A stretch of DNA of 64,000 nucleotides from Kribbella capetownensis (GTDB taxonomy: Bacteria > Actinomycetota > Actinomycetes > Propionibacteriales > Kribbellaceae): positions 1-64,000 of the forward strand of contig NZ_SJKD01000016.1 of NCBI RefSeq assembly GCF_004331485.1. Reading direction: 5' to 3'. The notes below the pieces were generated by a model, which was not told the DNA's origin, ran no database searches, and worked only from the letters and a program-made list of their open reading frames with translations. Positions 54,800-64,000 of this stretch are shown piece by piece. Numbering within the stretch: position 1 is the stretch's first letter; every line of letters starts with the position of its first letter. The translations under genes and the position numbers were made by a program.

Positions 54800-55060
54800 T
54801 TGTTGTTGTAGGGCTCGGCCTCCAGCTTCAGGCCGGAGGCCGAGCTCGGAGTGGTCACGGTGATCGTCCGGGACTCGCCCGGCAGCAACCACAAGTAGTT
54901 GTCGGAGTAGATCGCAGGCAGGACGCGGCTGCGCGATCTCGAAGCGGTCAGTCTTGTTGCTGGCAGCAACCACCACGTTGTCGGTGTGAGTGGCGAGTCG
55001 CGCACCCGTGAGGTCATACAGGTAGGAATAACCGGCACCCGGAAGTCACTTCATGCCATC
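54796..55060 (-). pseudogene. Frameshifted C-terminal remnant of a glycoside hydrolase
   Basis: The minus strand reads YLYDLTGARLATHTDN and VVVAASNKTDRFEIA in one frame, then continues in another frame as AIYSDNYLWLLPGESRTITV and ends EAEPYNNN-stop at 54796. SDNYxxLLPGESRT is a hallmark near the C-terminus of GH2-type beta-glycosidases such as exo-beta-glucosaminidases. The frame change near 54920 and the absence of any upstream catalytic domain make this a gene relic. It overlaps the proS stop by 4 nt. Confidence 0.6.
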
Positions 55061-55075
55061 AAGGATGTCGAGAGG

Positions 55076-56059
55076 TCAGCGGGCCAGGTACTTGCGGACG
55101 TCGTCGGCGACCTGGGCGCGGTGAACCATGCCGTACTTGCGCAGGATCGCGCTGAGGTGGGTCTTGACCGTGTTCAGGCTGATCCCGAGCTCGGCCGCGA
55201 GCTGGTCGTTGTCGAGGCCGTCGACGAGCAGGACCGCGACGTTCTGCTGCGCCTTGGTCAGGCTGGTGAACCGGCGCTCAGGACCCTCGTCGGTGTCCAT
55301 CAGCATCTCGATCAGCTCGGACTGGATGTGCTCGGTCGCGTCGACGATGCGGTGCAGATAACCTTCCACCGCCACGGCCACCTCGGATTCGCTCAGCGCC
55401 TCCGTCGCGATCTCGCGGATCGACGCGACCCGGTGGGTCAGGTACTCCATCACGTGGTCGGAGGTCAGCAGGTTGGGTCCGGCGTCGCCGGCCGGCAGCA
55501 TCCGCAGCGCCTCCCGATCCTCGCCCTCGCGGGTCAGCACCCGCTCCACCACGCCGCCGAGCCACTCGAACGCCCGGACGGCGTTGTCGTCGTAGCTGTC
55601 CGGCTCGTAGCTCTGCATCGACAGCATCCCGAACAACTGGTCCGGACCATCCTTGGCCGGCCGGAAGATCGGCACCGTCACCGCGTCCTGGGACTGCCGC
55701 CCGACATCGCCGATCGGTACGCCGGCATGCAGCGCGGCACCGTTGTCGTAGGCGTAGCGGTACGTCGTGCGCCGCTTCAGCAGCCACGCGGTCTGGCCGT
55801 TCGGCCCGAAGTTGTGCGTGTCCGGGTCGACGTACTGGCCGTCGTCGTGGCCGTAGGGATAGCGGACCCGGCTGCTGCCCTGGAGGAAACCGACGAAGAA
55901 CGTGTCGACCCGCGCGACCTTGCCGGCCACCACCCGCACGTAGTCGTACAGGCCGTAGTGATCGGCCCGGAACAGCGCCTCGATCTTGTGATATGCCTCG
56001 CGCAGGATGATCGCGGTCTCCGCGTCGACCCTCAGCGGGGCGGACTTGTCTGCCTCCAC
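55076..56059 (-). CDS. GAF-LuxR transcriptional regulator (paralogue 1)
   Basis: The product has 327 residues. An N-terminal GAF-like sensor domain (about 30-190: DTFFVGFLQGSSRVRYPYGH, QDAVTVPIFRP, LFGMLSMQSY) leads through a helical linker to a C-terminal LuxR helix-turn-helix (LTKAQQNVAVLLVDGLDNDQ, TVKTHLSAILRKYG). The GTG start 56059 is preceded by weak Shine-Dalgarno pairing. It is about 55-60 percent identical by eye to the regulator at 57282. The two flank the DUF3800-like gene. The signal is unknown; similar GAF-LuxR pairs act as orphan regulators. Confidence 0.88.
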   Translation of the reverse strand: MEADKSAPLRVDAETAIILREAYHKIEALFRADHYGLYDYVRVVAGKVARVDTFFVGFLQGSSRVRYPYGHDDGQYVDPDTHNFGPNGQTAWLLKRRTTYRYAYDNGAALHAGVPIGDVGRQSQDAVTVPIFRPAKDGPDQLFGMLSMQSYEPDSYDDNAVRAFEWLGGVVERVLTREGEDREALRMLPAGDAGPNLLTSDHVMEYLTHRVASIREIATEALSESEVAVAVEGYLHRIVDATEHIQSELIEMLMDTDEGPERRFTSLTKAQQNVAVLLVDGLDNDQLAAELGISLNTVKTHLSAILRKYGMVHRAQVADDVRKYLAR

Positions 56060-56087
56060 GATGTCGACCCTTCAATCGATCACTCGA

Positions 56088-56906
56088 CTATGACGCCGCC
56101 GCCGGGATATTGCCAGGTGCCAGTCCGCCAGGCGGACCCCAGGCAGGCCAGACCGACGCCTTGTCGAGGTACGGCGCCAGCAGGGCACTCACCTCCGCGT
56201 CGTCGGCGCCCCGCAACTGGTCGGAGGCCATCTTGCGGGTGATCCCGGCCAGGAAATCGGCGATCTGGATGCGATGGTCGGTGAACGAGTCGACCTGCTC
56301 CAGCGCGACGAATCCCTCGGTCGACTCCTGCAACCGGCCGACTCGCCCGGCCGACAACGTGGTCTGCCGATCGTGCGCGATCGCGACCGCCCGGCCGCCG
56401 TCGGTCCAGAACTCGACCGCCCGGACGATCGCCGGCATCAGCGGGTCCAGCCGGGGGATCGGCGACTCGTCGGCGGCCCGGACGAAGTCGTTCGCCGCTT
56501 CCAGGAAGCCCCGCGCCTCGTCGCTCCGACGGCCGGCGTCGTACAGGAACCGGATCGTCTCGGATCGGGCACCGAGGAAGTCGACCAGCCCGGAGACGAG
56601 GAAGTAGGTCTTGTCGACCAGGAACACGTGCGCGTTGCCCTCCAGCGGGCCTTCCGGCCCGAGGAACCACAGCAGGACCGCGCGCTGCTTCGACCGGAGC
56701 AGGTGCCCGGCCTTGTACATGGTCGCGGGCGACTTGATCCGGGCCCGGATTTCGGCGACGCAGGCCGCCGCGGTCTGCTCGTCGAGCCGCACGCTCGCGT
56801 GCGCGAACACGTCGGTCACGCCGCCGACGAGCTTCTCCCCCTCGTACCCGGACTCGTCACACGCGATCTCGACGGCCCTGGGTTCCGTTGGCGCGGTGGT
56901 CGGCAC
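56088..56906 (-). CDS. DUF3800-like protein (RNase H-like fold)
   Basis: The product has 272 residues. It begins with an acidic DESGYEG motif close to the N-terminus (first catalytic Asp), later VFLVDKTYF, AIAHDRQTTLS and near the C-terminus IQIADFLAGITRKM, whose QxADxxAG is the hallmark of DUF3800 (RNase H-like, metal-dependent nuclease candidates). Some DUF3800 proteins occur in mobile and defence contexts; the role here is not shown. It lies 28 nt upstream of regulator 1 and probably shares its transcript. Confidence 0.75.
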   Translation of the reverse strand: MPTTAPTEPRAVEIACDESGYEGEKLVGGVTDVFAHASVRLDEQTAAACVAEIRARIKSPATMYKAGHLLRSKQRAVLLWFLGPEGPLEGNAHVFLVDKTYFLVSGLVDFLGARSETIRFLYDAGRRSDEARGFLEAANDFVRAADESPIPRLDPLMPAIVRAVEFWTDGGRAVAIAHDRQTTLSAGRVGRLQESTEGFVALEQVDSFTDHRIQIADFLAGITRKMASDQLRGADDAEVSALLAPYLDKASVWPAWGPPGGLAPGNIPAAAS

Positions 56907-56958
56907 GGCCCGACTCTCTCACCGCAGGCAAGACCGTGCACGCCGATTACACAGAGAA

Positions 56959-57100
56959 GTCGCGGGTGGTGGGGTTCCGAGTTCCCGAGTCGCCCTCCCA
57001 AGCCTCGGCCGAACTCCCCGCACCACCCGCGACCAGATCAGGACGCCAATTCCTGTGAGCCCCCGCGTCTGCCGATCTCGCAGCCCCCTGTGAGATCGGC
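56959..57100. repeat. Inverted repeats in a 375-bp gene-free gap
   Basis: GTCGCGGGTGGTG (56959-56971) pairs with CACCACCCGCGAC (57021-57033), and GAGTTC...GAACTC is nested inside. A separate 9-bp hairpin GCCGATCTC (57071-57079) / GAGATCGGC (57092-57100) follows. The remaining gap (57101-57281) has a possible -35 TTGACT at 57143 and nothing coding. These could be terminators of the regulator-2 transcript plus promoter elements for the DUF3800 gene. Confidence 0.65.
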
Positions 57101-57281
57101 GACCCCCCGGCAGTTCTTCTGGCGTCCTCTCCCTCCCCCCGTTGACTACACCGTGCCACCTCGTGTCAGGACCTGCCTATCGCCCACGGCATGAGGTTGT
57201 TGTGCCCTCAATCTCATCCCGGGGATGATGTAGTCATTGACGAGTCTTGCGCCTCGGGAAGAAAGTTGCGGTCGTGCCTGC

Positions 57282-58301
57282 TCAGCGGGCCAGATACCGG
57301 CGTACGTCGGCGGCCACCTCGGCGCGGCTCGCCAGCTCGTACTTGGTCAGGATCGTTCTGAGGTGGGATTTGACCGTGTTGACGGAGATGCCCAGCTCGG
57401 TCGCGATCCGGGTGTTGCCGGGGTCCTCGGCGAGGAGCAGCGCAACACTCTGCTGGGTCGGAGTCAGCAGCGCGAACCGTTGCTCGGGTCCGTCGTCCGC
57501 GTCGAGCATCATTTCGATCAGCTCCGACTGCGTCTGCTCGGCCTCCTTGATCAGCTTGCCGAGCGAGTCCCGAGCCGGATCAGCCACACCTGTCGTTGCC
57601 ATCGCCTCGTGCGCAAGCGCTCTCAGGATGGCGATCCGGTTCGACAGATACTCCATCACCGAGTCCGACGTGAGCACGTTCGGGGACTCAGCCCCGGCCG
57701 GAAGCAGCCGCAGCGCCTCCCGGTCCTCCGCCTCCCGGGTGAGCACCCGGGCAGTCATTCCAGCGAGCCATTCAAACGCCCGTACGGCGTTGTCGTCGTA
57801 GCTGTTCGGGCGATAACTGTGCATCGACATCATGCCGAACAGCTCGTCCGGTCCACCGTCGCGGCCGGGACGGAACATCGGCACGGTCACCGCGTCCTCC
57901 GACCGCTTGGACACGTCGCCGGCCGGGACACCAGACTGCAGTACGGCGCCGTTGTCGTACGCGAAGCGGTAGGTCTGACGCTGGCGCAGGAGCCAGGCAG
58001 TCTGCCCGTTCGGCCCGTAGATGTGGCTGGCGGGATCGTCGTACTGTCCGCTGTCGTAGCCGTACGGGTACCGGACCCGGTTGGAGCCGTGCAGGAAGCC
58101 CACGTAGAAGGTGTCGACCGTGGTGATCTTCCCGGCCACCGCGCGGACATAGTCGAACAGGCCGTAGTGCGACGCCCGGTAGAGCGACTCGATCTTGTGG
58201 TACGCCTCCCGCAGGATGATCGCCGTCTCCGCGTCCACCCGCAGGACTCCCGGCGACCTTTCCTCCCCATCAACTGGCATCCGCAACCCACCCCAGGACA
58301 T
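57282..58301 (-). CDS. GAF-LuxR transcriptional regulator (paralogue 2)
   Basis: The product has 339 residues, with the same layout as regulator 1: RVDAETAIILREAYHKIESL, TFYVGFLHGSNRVRYPYGYD, EDAVTVPMFRPG, FGMMSMHSY and LuxR domain LTPTQQSVALLLAEDPGNTR, TVKSHLRTILTKYE. ATG 58301 or ATG 58280 are both possible. It arose with paralogue 1 by duplication; the DUF3800 gene lies between them. Confidence 0.88.
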   Translation of the reverse strand: MSWGGLRMPVDGEERSPGVLRVDAETAIILREAYHKIESLYRASHYGLFDYVRAVAGKITTVDTFYVGFLHGSNRVRYPYGYDSGQYDDPASHIYGPNGQTAWLLRQRQTYRFAYDNGAVLQSGVPAGDVSKRSEDAVTVPMFRPGRDGGPDELFGMMSMHSYRPNSYDDNAVRAFEWLAGMTARVLTREAEDREALRLLPAGAESPNVLTSDSVMEYLSNRIAILRALAHEAMATTGVADPARDSLGKLIKEAEQTQSELIEMMLDADDGPEQRFALLTPTQQSVALLLAEDPGNTRIATELGISVNTVKSHLRTILTKYELASRAEVAADVRRYLAR

Positions 58302-58369
58302 CGCATTGACGTCAGGTCACCGAGTATCCACCGTTCGGCCCGCCGGGGAGACGGGATTCGGTGCGTCGG

Positions 58370-59806
58370 TCACCAGCTGGTGTCGAGCGGCTTGCCCTCG
58401 GCGTACCCGGCGGCCGTCTGCAGGCCGACGACCGCGCGCTCGTGGAATTCGGCCAGGTTGGCGGCGCCGACGTACGTGCACGAGCTGCGGATGCCGGACA
58501 CGATCGAGTCGAGCAGGTCCTCGACGCTCGGCCGCTCCGGGTCCAGATACATCCGCGCGGTCGAGATGCCCTCGCCGAAGAACCCCTTCCGGGCCCGCTG
58601 GAACGGTGTGTCGTCGGCCGTCCGGGAGCGGACCGCGCGGGCGGACGCCATCCCGAAGCTCTCCTTGTAGATCCGGCCGTCGCTGTCCCGGTGCGGATCG
58701 CCGGGCGACTCGTACGTCCCGGCGAACCAAGAGCCGATCATCACGCTCGAGGCACCCGCGGCCAGCGCCAGCGCGACATCGCGCGGATGGCGTACGCCGC
58801 CGTCCGCCCAGACGTGCTTGCCGAGCTCACGAGCCCGTTCCGAGCATTCCAGTACGGCGGAGAACTGCGGACGACCGACCGCCGTCTGCATCCGCGTCGT
58901 ACACATCGCGCCTGGTCCGACGCCGACCTTCACGATGTCCGCGCCGGCTGCGACGAGATCGCTGACTCCCTCGGCGGTGACCACGTTTCCGGCGACGATC
59001 GGAACGTCAGGGCCCAGGGCACGGACCCGCTCCAGGACCTCGAGCATCCGCTCCTGGTGACCGTGCGCGGTGTCGATGACCAGTACGTCGATCCCGACGT
59101 CGAGCAACGCCTTGGCCTTCTGCTCGGCGTCCCCGTTGATCCCGATGGCCGCCGCGACCCGGAGCTTGCCGTTCGCGTCGACAGCCGGCTGGTAGAGGGT
59201 GGCGCGGAGCGCGCGCTGGCGGGTGAGGATGCCGACGATGTTGCCGTTCGCATCGACAACAGGCGCGAGCCGGTGCCGGCCGTCGTGCAACTGGTCGAAC
59301 GCGGTCTCCGCGTCGGTGCCGGCCGGCAGGGTCAGCAGCTCCCGCGACATGATCCCGTCGAGCTGGCTGAACCGGTCCACGCCCGCGCAGTCGGCCTCGG
59401 TCACCACGCCGACCGGACGGCCCTCGTCGACCACGATCACCGCACCGTGACCGCGCTTGGGCAACAGGTTGAGCGCCTCGCCCACGGTCCCGGTCGGCGG
59501 CAGCACCAGCACGGTGTCGTGCACGGTGTGCCGTTCCTTGATCCAGGCAACCACCTCGGCGACCACGTCGACCGGGATGTCCTGCGGAATCACGGCCAGC
59601 CCACCACAGCGCGCGATCGTCTCCGCCATCCGCCGGCCCGACACCGCGGTCATGTTCGCCGCGACGACGGGGATCGACGTACCGCTGCCGTCAGTCGTGG
59701 ACAGGTCCACATCCAGCCGGGACGTGACCGCGGACCGGTTCGGCACCAGGAACACATCACTGAACGTCAGGTCCCCCGCAGGCTCCCGATCATGATGAAA
59801 CCGCAT
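58370..59806 (-). CDS. guaB1: GuaB1 family IMP dehydrogenase-related protein (GMP reductase type)
   Basis: The product has 478 residues. The barrel begins LTFSDVFLVPNRSAVTSR and is interrupted by two CBS domains (about 95-210). The catalytic region has VKVGVGPGAMCTTRMQTAVG (loop with the active Cys), DGGVRHPRDVALALAAGASS, then the flap KESFGMASARAV. This subgroup in mycobacteria and streptomycetes acts as a CBS-containing GMP reductase rather than an IMP dehydrogenase. That function is from family knowledge. It recycles guanine nucleotides. Start ATG 59806. Confidence 0.9.
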   Translation of the reverse strand: MRFHHDREPAGDLTFSDVFLVPNRSAVTSRLDVDLSTTDGSGTSIPVVAANMTAVSGRRMAETIARCGGLAVIPQDIPVDVVAEVVAWIKERHTVHDTVLVLPPTGTVGEALNLLPKRGHGAVIVVDEGRPVGVVTEADCAGVDRFSQLDGIMSRELLTLPAGTDAETAFDQLHDGRHRLAPVVDANGNIVGILTRQRALRATLYQPAVDANGKLRVAAAIGINGDAEQKAKALLDVGIDVLVIDTAHGHQERMLEVLERVRALGPDVPIVAGNVVTAEGVSDLVAAGADIVKVGVGPGAMCTTRMQTAVGRPQFSAVLECSERARELGKHVWADGGVRHPRDVALALAAGASSVMIGSWFAGTYESPGDPHRDSDGRIYKESFGMASARAVRSRTADDTPFQRARKGFFGEGISTARMYLDPERPSVEDLLDSIVSGIRSSCTYVGAANLAEFHERAVVGLQTAAGYAEGKPLDTSW

Positions 59807-59876
59807 GACAGACCCCTTCCACCCGACAACAACCCCGCCAGCCTGACACGCCCCTACATCCGTCACAAGGCACCTC

Positions 59877-59920
59877 ACACAAGACCGGCCCCCACGCACG
59901 GGTGGGAGCCGGTCTTGTGT
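59877..59920. terminator. Terminator between katG and guaB1
   Basis: A perfect 13-bp stem ACACAAGACCGGC (59877-59889) / GCCGGTCTTGTGT (59908-59920), with a further CCCAC/GTGGG pairing inside the loop. It follows the katG stop by 12 nt. Confidence 0.8.
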
Positions 59921-59931
59921 CCAGGTGCGGG

Positions 59932-62178
<2,247 letters not shown>

Positions 62179-62215
62179 CGGATTCCTTCCAGGACTGGAC
62201 GTTTTCAACAGGAAG

Positions 62216-62647
62216 TCAGGTACTGCGTGTGGACGAGCAGTCGGCGCACAGGCCCCAATAGATGACCTCGGCCTCGTCGATGACGAACCCGCGGTCGTCG
62301 CCCGCGGTCAGGCATGGCGCGTGCCCGACCGCACAGTCGACGTCGGCGATCGCCCCGCACGACCGGCAGACGGCATGGTGGTGGTTGTCCCCCACCCGCG
62401 ACTCGTACCGCGCGACCGACCCGAGCGGCTGGATCCGTCGTACCAGGCCCGCCGCCGTCAATGTGTGCAGCGAGTCGTACACGGCCTGGTGCGACACCTC
62501 GGGCAGTTCGTTGCGCACGGCCCCTATGATCGAGTCCGTGTCGGAGTGCGGATGCGCGTACACCGCGGTCAGCACCGCCACCCGCGGCCGGGTCACCCGC
62601 AACGAGACGCCCCGCAACAGTTGCTGGAGCTCGTCGGTCGTCGGCAC
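62216..62647 (-). CDS. furA: Fur family peroxide-responsive repressor FurA (CatR)
   Basis: The product has 143 residues. A winged helix (LRVTRPRVAVLTAVYAHPHS, VSHQAVYDSLHTLTAAGLVR) is followed by the dimerisation domain with HHHAVCRSCGAI and a second CADCSS pair. The CxxC...CxxC pairs bind structural Zn. It represses katG and itself, and peroxide relieves this through metal-catalysed oxidation. GTG 62647 is chosen; a longer open frame upstream is rejected on length and promoter position. Confidence 0.92.
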   Translation of the reverse strand: MPTTDELQQLLRGVSLRVTRPRVAVLTAVYAHPHSDTDSIIGAVRNELPEVSHQAVYDSLHTLTAAGLVRRIQPLGSVARYESRVGDNHHHAVCRSCGAIADVDCAVGHAPCLTAGDDRGFVIDEAEVIYWGLCADCSSTRST

Positions 62648-62656
62648 GTTGAGCAG

Positions 62657-62685
62657 TCTTGCGCCTTTTCTGGAATGAGTCAAGA
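62657..62685 (-). promoter_or_regulatory. furA promoter/operator
   Basis: The interval contains TCTTG (62657) / CAAGA (62681) and on the minus strand TTGACTCATTCCAGAAAAGG. That closely resembles the M. tuberculosis furA promoter text TTGACTGATTCCAGAAAAGG known from memory. TTGACT can serve as -35. Consistent with FurA autoregulation. Confidence 0.65.
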
Positions 62686-62692
62686 TTAGTTG

Positions 62693-63172
62693 ATGTCGCA
62701 GAATGAGACGATGGTCGACGTACTGCACGAGGTCGAGCCCGACCGTCTCCCCGAACTGCTGACCCTCTTCCACTCCACCTGGTGGATGTCGGACCGGACC
62801 CGATCGGACACCGAACGCATCCTGCGCGAGTCCGACATCGTCGTGGCCCTGGTCGATCCCCCGTCGGACCTCCTCGCGGGCTTCGCGCGCGTCCTCACCG
62901 ACTACACCCACATCGCTCTGATCCTCGACGTCGTCGTCGCCCCGGAGCACCGCACCGCTGGCCACGGCACCACCCTGATGAACGCCATCGTCAACCACCC
63001 CCGCCTGCAGACCGTCCGCAGCCTCGAACTGGTCTGCCAACCGGACCTCATCCCCTTCTACCGCCGCTGGGGCTTCACCACCGAAGTAGGCCAATCCCTC
63101 CTCATGCGCCGCACCAACGACCGCCGCCTGACGTCGCCTACTGCAGCTGCTGCGGTCCCGTCGGTAGAGTGA
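62693..63172 (+). CDS. GNAT family N-acetyltransferase
   Basis: The product has 159 residues. The core reads LVDPPSDLLAGFARVLTDYT, IALILDVVVAPEHRTAGHGT (acetyl-CoA loop R-T-A-G-H-G), LELVCQPDLIPFYRRWGF. Typical GNAT length. ATG 62693 is preferred; TTG 62690 and ATG 62711 are possible. Divergent from furA-katG. Substrate unknown. Confidence 0.88.
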   Translation: MSQNETMVDVLHEVEPDRLPELLTLFHSTWWMSDRTRSDTERILRESDIVVALVDPPSDLLAGFARVLTDYTHIALILDVVVAPEHRTAGHGTTLMNAIVNHPRLQTVRSLELVCQPDLIPFYRRWGFTTEVGQSLLMRRTNDRRLTSPTAAAAVPSVE

Positions 63173-63176
63173 ATGC

Positions 63177-63737
63177 ATGCCTGTGGGTGGGCTGCTGTGG
63201 AAGCATCCGAGGGTGTCGATCGGCGTGGGCGCGGTCGCGCTGGCTGCTGTCGTCGCCGTGGTGATCGCGCTGGGCGGCCGTGGACCTGAGGCGCCGCAGA
63301 CATTTGGCCCCTGGTATCCGTTGACCAATCAGAGCGGCGATCCGGCCGTCGCGGACTTCGAGAACCACGTCCCCTGTGCGATCGACGATCCCCCGGCGGC
63401 GGCCTGCCAGCGAGTGAAGCTCGGGATCGTCCTGTACCGCGACGCCGCCGGCGCGCCGTCGACGTACCTCATCTCTGTACTCCGGGTCGGCGTCGACAAC
63501 GATCGCGAGACCCACGAAGGAACCTGGACCGTCGCGCGCGGCACCGGCCTCGACCCAGAAGAGACTGTCTACCAACTCGACACGGGCGCTCCGGAACACC
63601 TTCGGCAGTTCTGGCCGGTCGGTGACAACATCCTGTACCTCCTCGACAAGGACAAGATGCCGCGCGTCGGCGACGCCGCGTACGGCTACGCGCTGAGCAG
63701 CATCCCCATCGGCCAGACGGTCCAGGCACCAAGGTAA
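63177..63737 (+). CDS. Hypothetical membrane-anchored secreted-type protein
   Basis: The product has 186 residues. One N-terminal membrane helix (VGAVALAAVVAVVIAL, about 17-32) is followed by an extracytoplasmic domain (FGPWYPLTNQSGDPAVADFE, VYQLDTGAPEHLRQFWPVGD, ending YGYALSSIPIG). No recognisable family. Starts 4 nt after the GNAT stop and is probably co-transcribed. Confidence 0.75.
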   Translation: MPVGGLLWKHPRVSIGVGAVALAAVVAVVIALGGRGPEAPQTFGPWYPLTNQSGDPAVADFENHVPCAIDDPPAAACQRVKLGIVLYRDAAGAPSTYLISVLRVGVDNDRETHEGTWTVARGTGLDPEETVYQLDTGAPEHLRQFWPVGDNILYLLDKDKMPRVGDAAYGYALSSIPIGQTVQAPR

Positions 63738-63740
63738 GAA

Positions 63741-63995
63741 TCAGAACCGGTGCTGCGACATCCAGTCAGTAGCGAAGTCGACGACTGCCCGCTGCGACAT
63801 CAACCGTGCCGTGGCTGCACCAACCATGCCGACCCGTGCTCCGCCGGCGGCCTCGAACGCTTCCCCGATCTGGCCGAAGTCCCCCTCGTCCTCATCAACG
63901 TCCTCCCACTCGCGCCATACGGCAGTCCCGTCCGCCAGCTTGATCGCTGATCCGACAACGTGCCGAGGCGCCTTCGGGCTGCGCCACTCGGACAA
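63741..63995 (-). CDS. Hypothetical protein, possibly 5'-truncated by the window edge
   Basis: About 84 residues are visible (APRHVVGSAIKLADGTAVWR, acidic EDVDEDEG, FEAAGGARVGMVGAATARLM, ending FATDWMSQHRF). The 5' end may be a TTG at 63995 or lie beyond the window. I do not recognise it. Convergent with the previous gene (stop 63741 versus 63737). Confidence 0.5.
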   Translation of the reverse strand: MSEWRSPKAPRHVVGSAIKLADGTAVWREWEDVDEDEGDFGQIGEAFEAAGGARVGMVGAATARLMSQRAVVDFATDWMSQHRF

Positions 63996-64000
63996 GTGCA

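Overview
The window is high-GC actinobacterial chromosome with short intergenic gaps, overlapping start/stop codons and many GTG starts. Gene content points to the Propionibacteriales, and a Kribbella-like organism is my best guess. That placement is inference from gene families, not from a marker-gene comparison. No plasmid or phage backbone is visible. The only mobile-element traces are at the left edge: tandem transposon-end-like repeats, a C-terminal tyrosine-recombinase fragment and a tRNA-Gln gene that could have served as an attachment site.

Left part (0.7-16.6 kb). A fatty acyl desaturase with a palindromic promoter is followed by a TetR regulator. Next come a histidine kinase/response regulator pair with a MacB/FtsX-type ABC exporter. 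A MarR gene is divergent from a methyltransferase/VOC operon, with two operator-like palindromes between them. An ABC-F ATPase, a fructosamine-kinase-like gene and a Tet(M)/Otr(A)-type ribosome-protection GTPase follow. At 15.2-18.4 kb there is an unusual trio: a circularly permuted ATP-grasp ligase, a methionyl-tRNA synthetase paralogue without a full anticodon-binding domain, and a small beta-rich protein.

Housekeeping core (18.4-35.5 kb). The order ispE-ksgA-rpfB-...-tatD-...-metG-rsmI-pmt resembles the conserved mycobacterial Rv1002c-Rv1011 neighbourhood. Here it is interrupted by a nitroreductase, an ornithine-cyclodeaminase family gene, an SRPBCC protein, a second full-length MetRS, a giant XRE-nSTAND-WD40 protein and a small Cys-rich protein.

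Metallophore-like locus (36.7-45 kb). Seven minus-strand genes are tightly coupled: Opp/Nik-type solute-binding lipoprotein, two permeases, a fused double ATPase, a cysteine-synthase-like PLP enzyme, a DUF4213/DUF364 protein and an MFS transporter. A Zur-type 15-bp box lies directly upstream of the first gene. The layout parallels staphylopine (cnt) loci (importer + biosynthesis + MFS exporter) but carries different biosynthetic enzymes. It is the best candidate in the window for an undescribed system: a zinc-responsive metallophore.

Right part (45-64 kb). It holds an NADPH-dependent FMN reductase with a 20-bp palindrome and a neighbouring MarR gene. A copper operon follows (Met/His-rich membrane protein, YcnI, CopC, CopD). 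Then come a ROK protein, a pentapeptide-repeat protein, monomeric isocitrate dehydrogenase, archaeal/eukaryal-type prolyl-tRNA synthetase and a glycoside-hydrolase tail remnant. Two paralogous GAF-LuxR regulators flank a DUF3800-like gene. GuaB1, KatG with its FurA repressor, a GNAT gene and two small hypothetical genes close the window. Several long imperfect inverted repeats (33.7, 50.8 and 57.0 kb) and a 40-bp palindrome inside ksgA are not explained by the genes.
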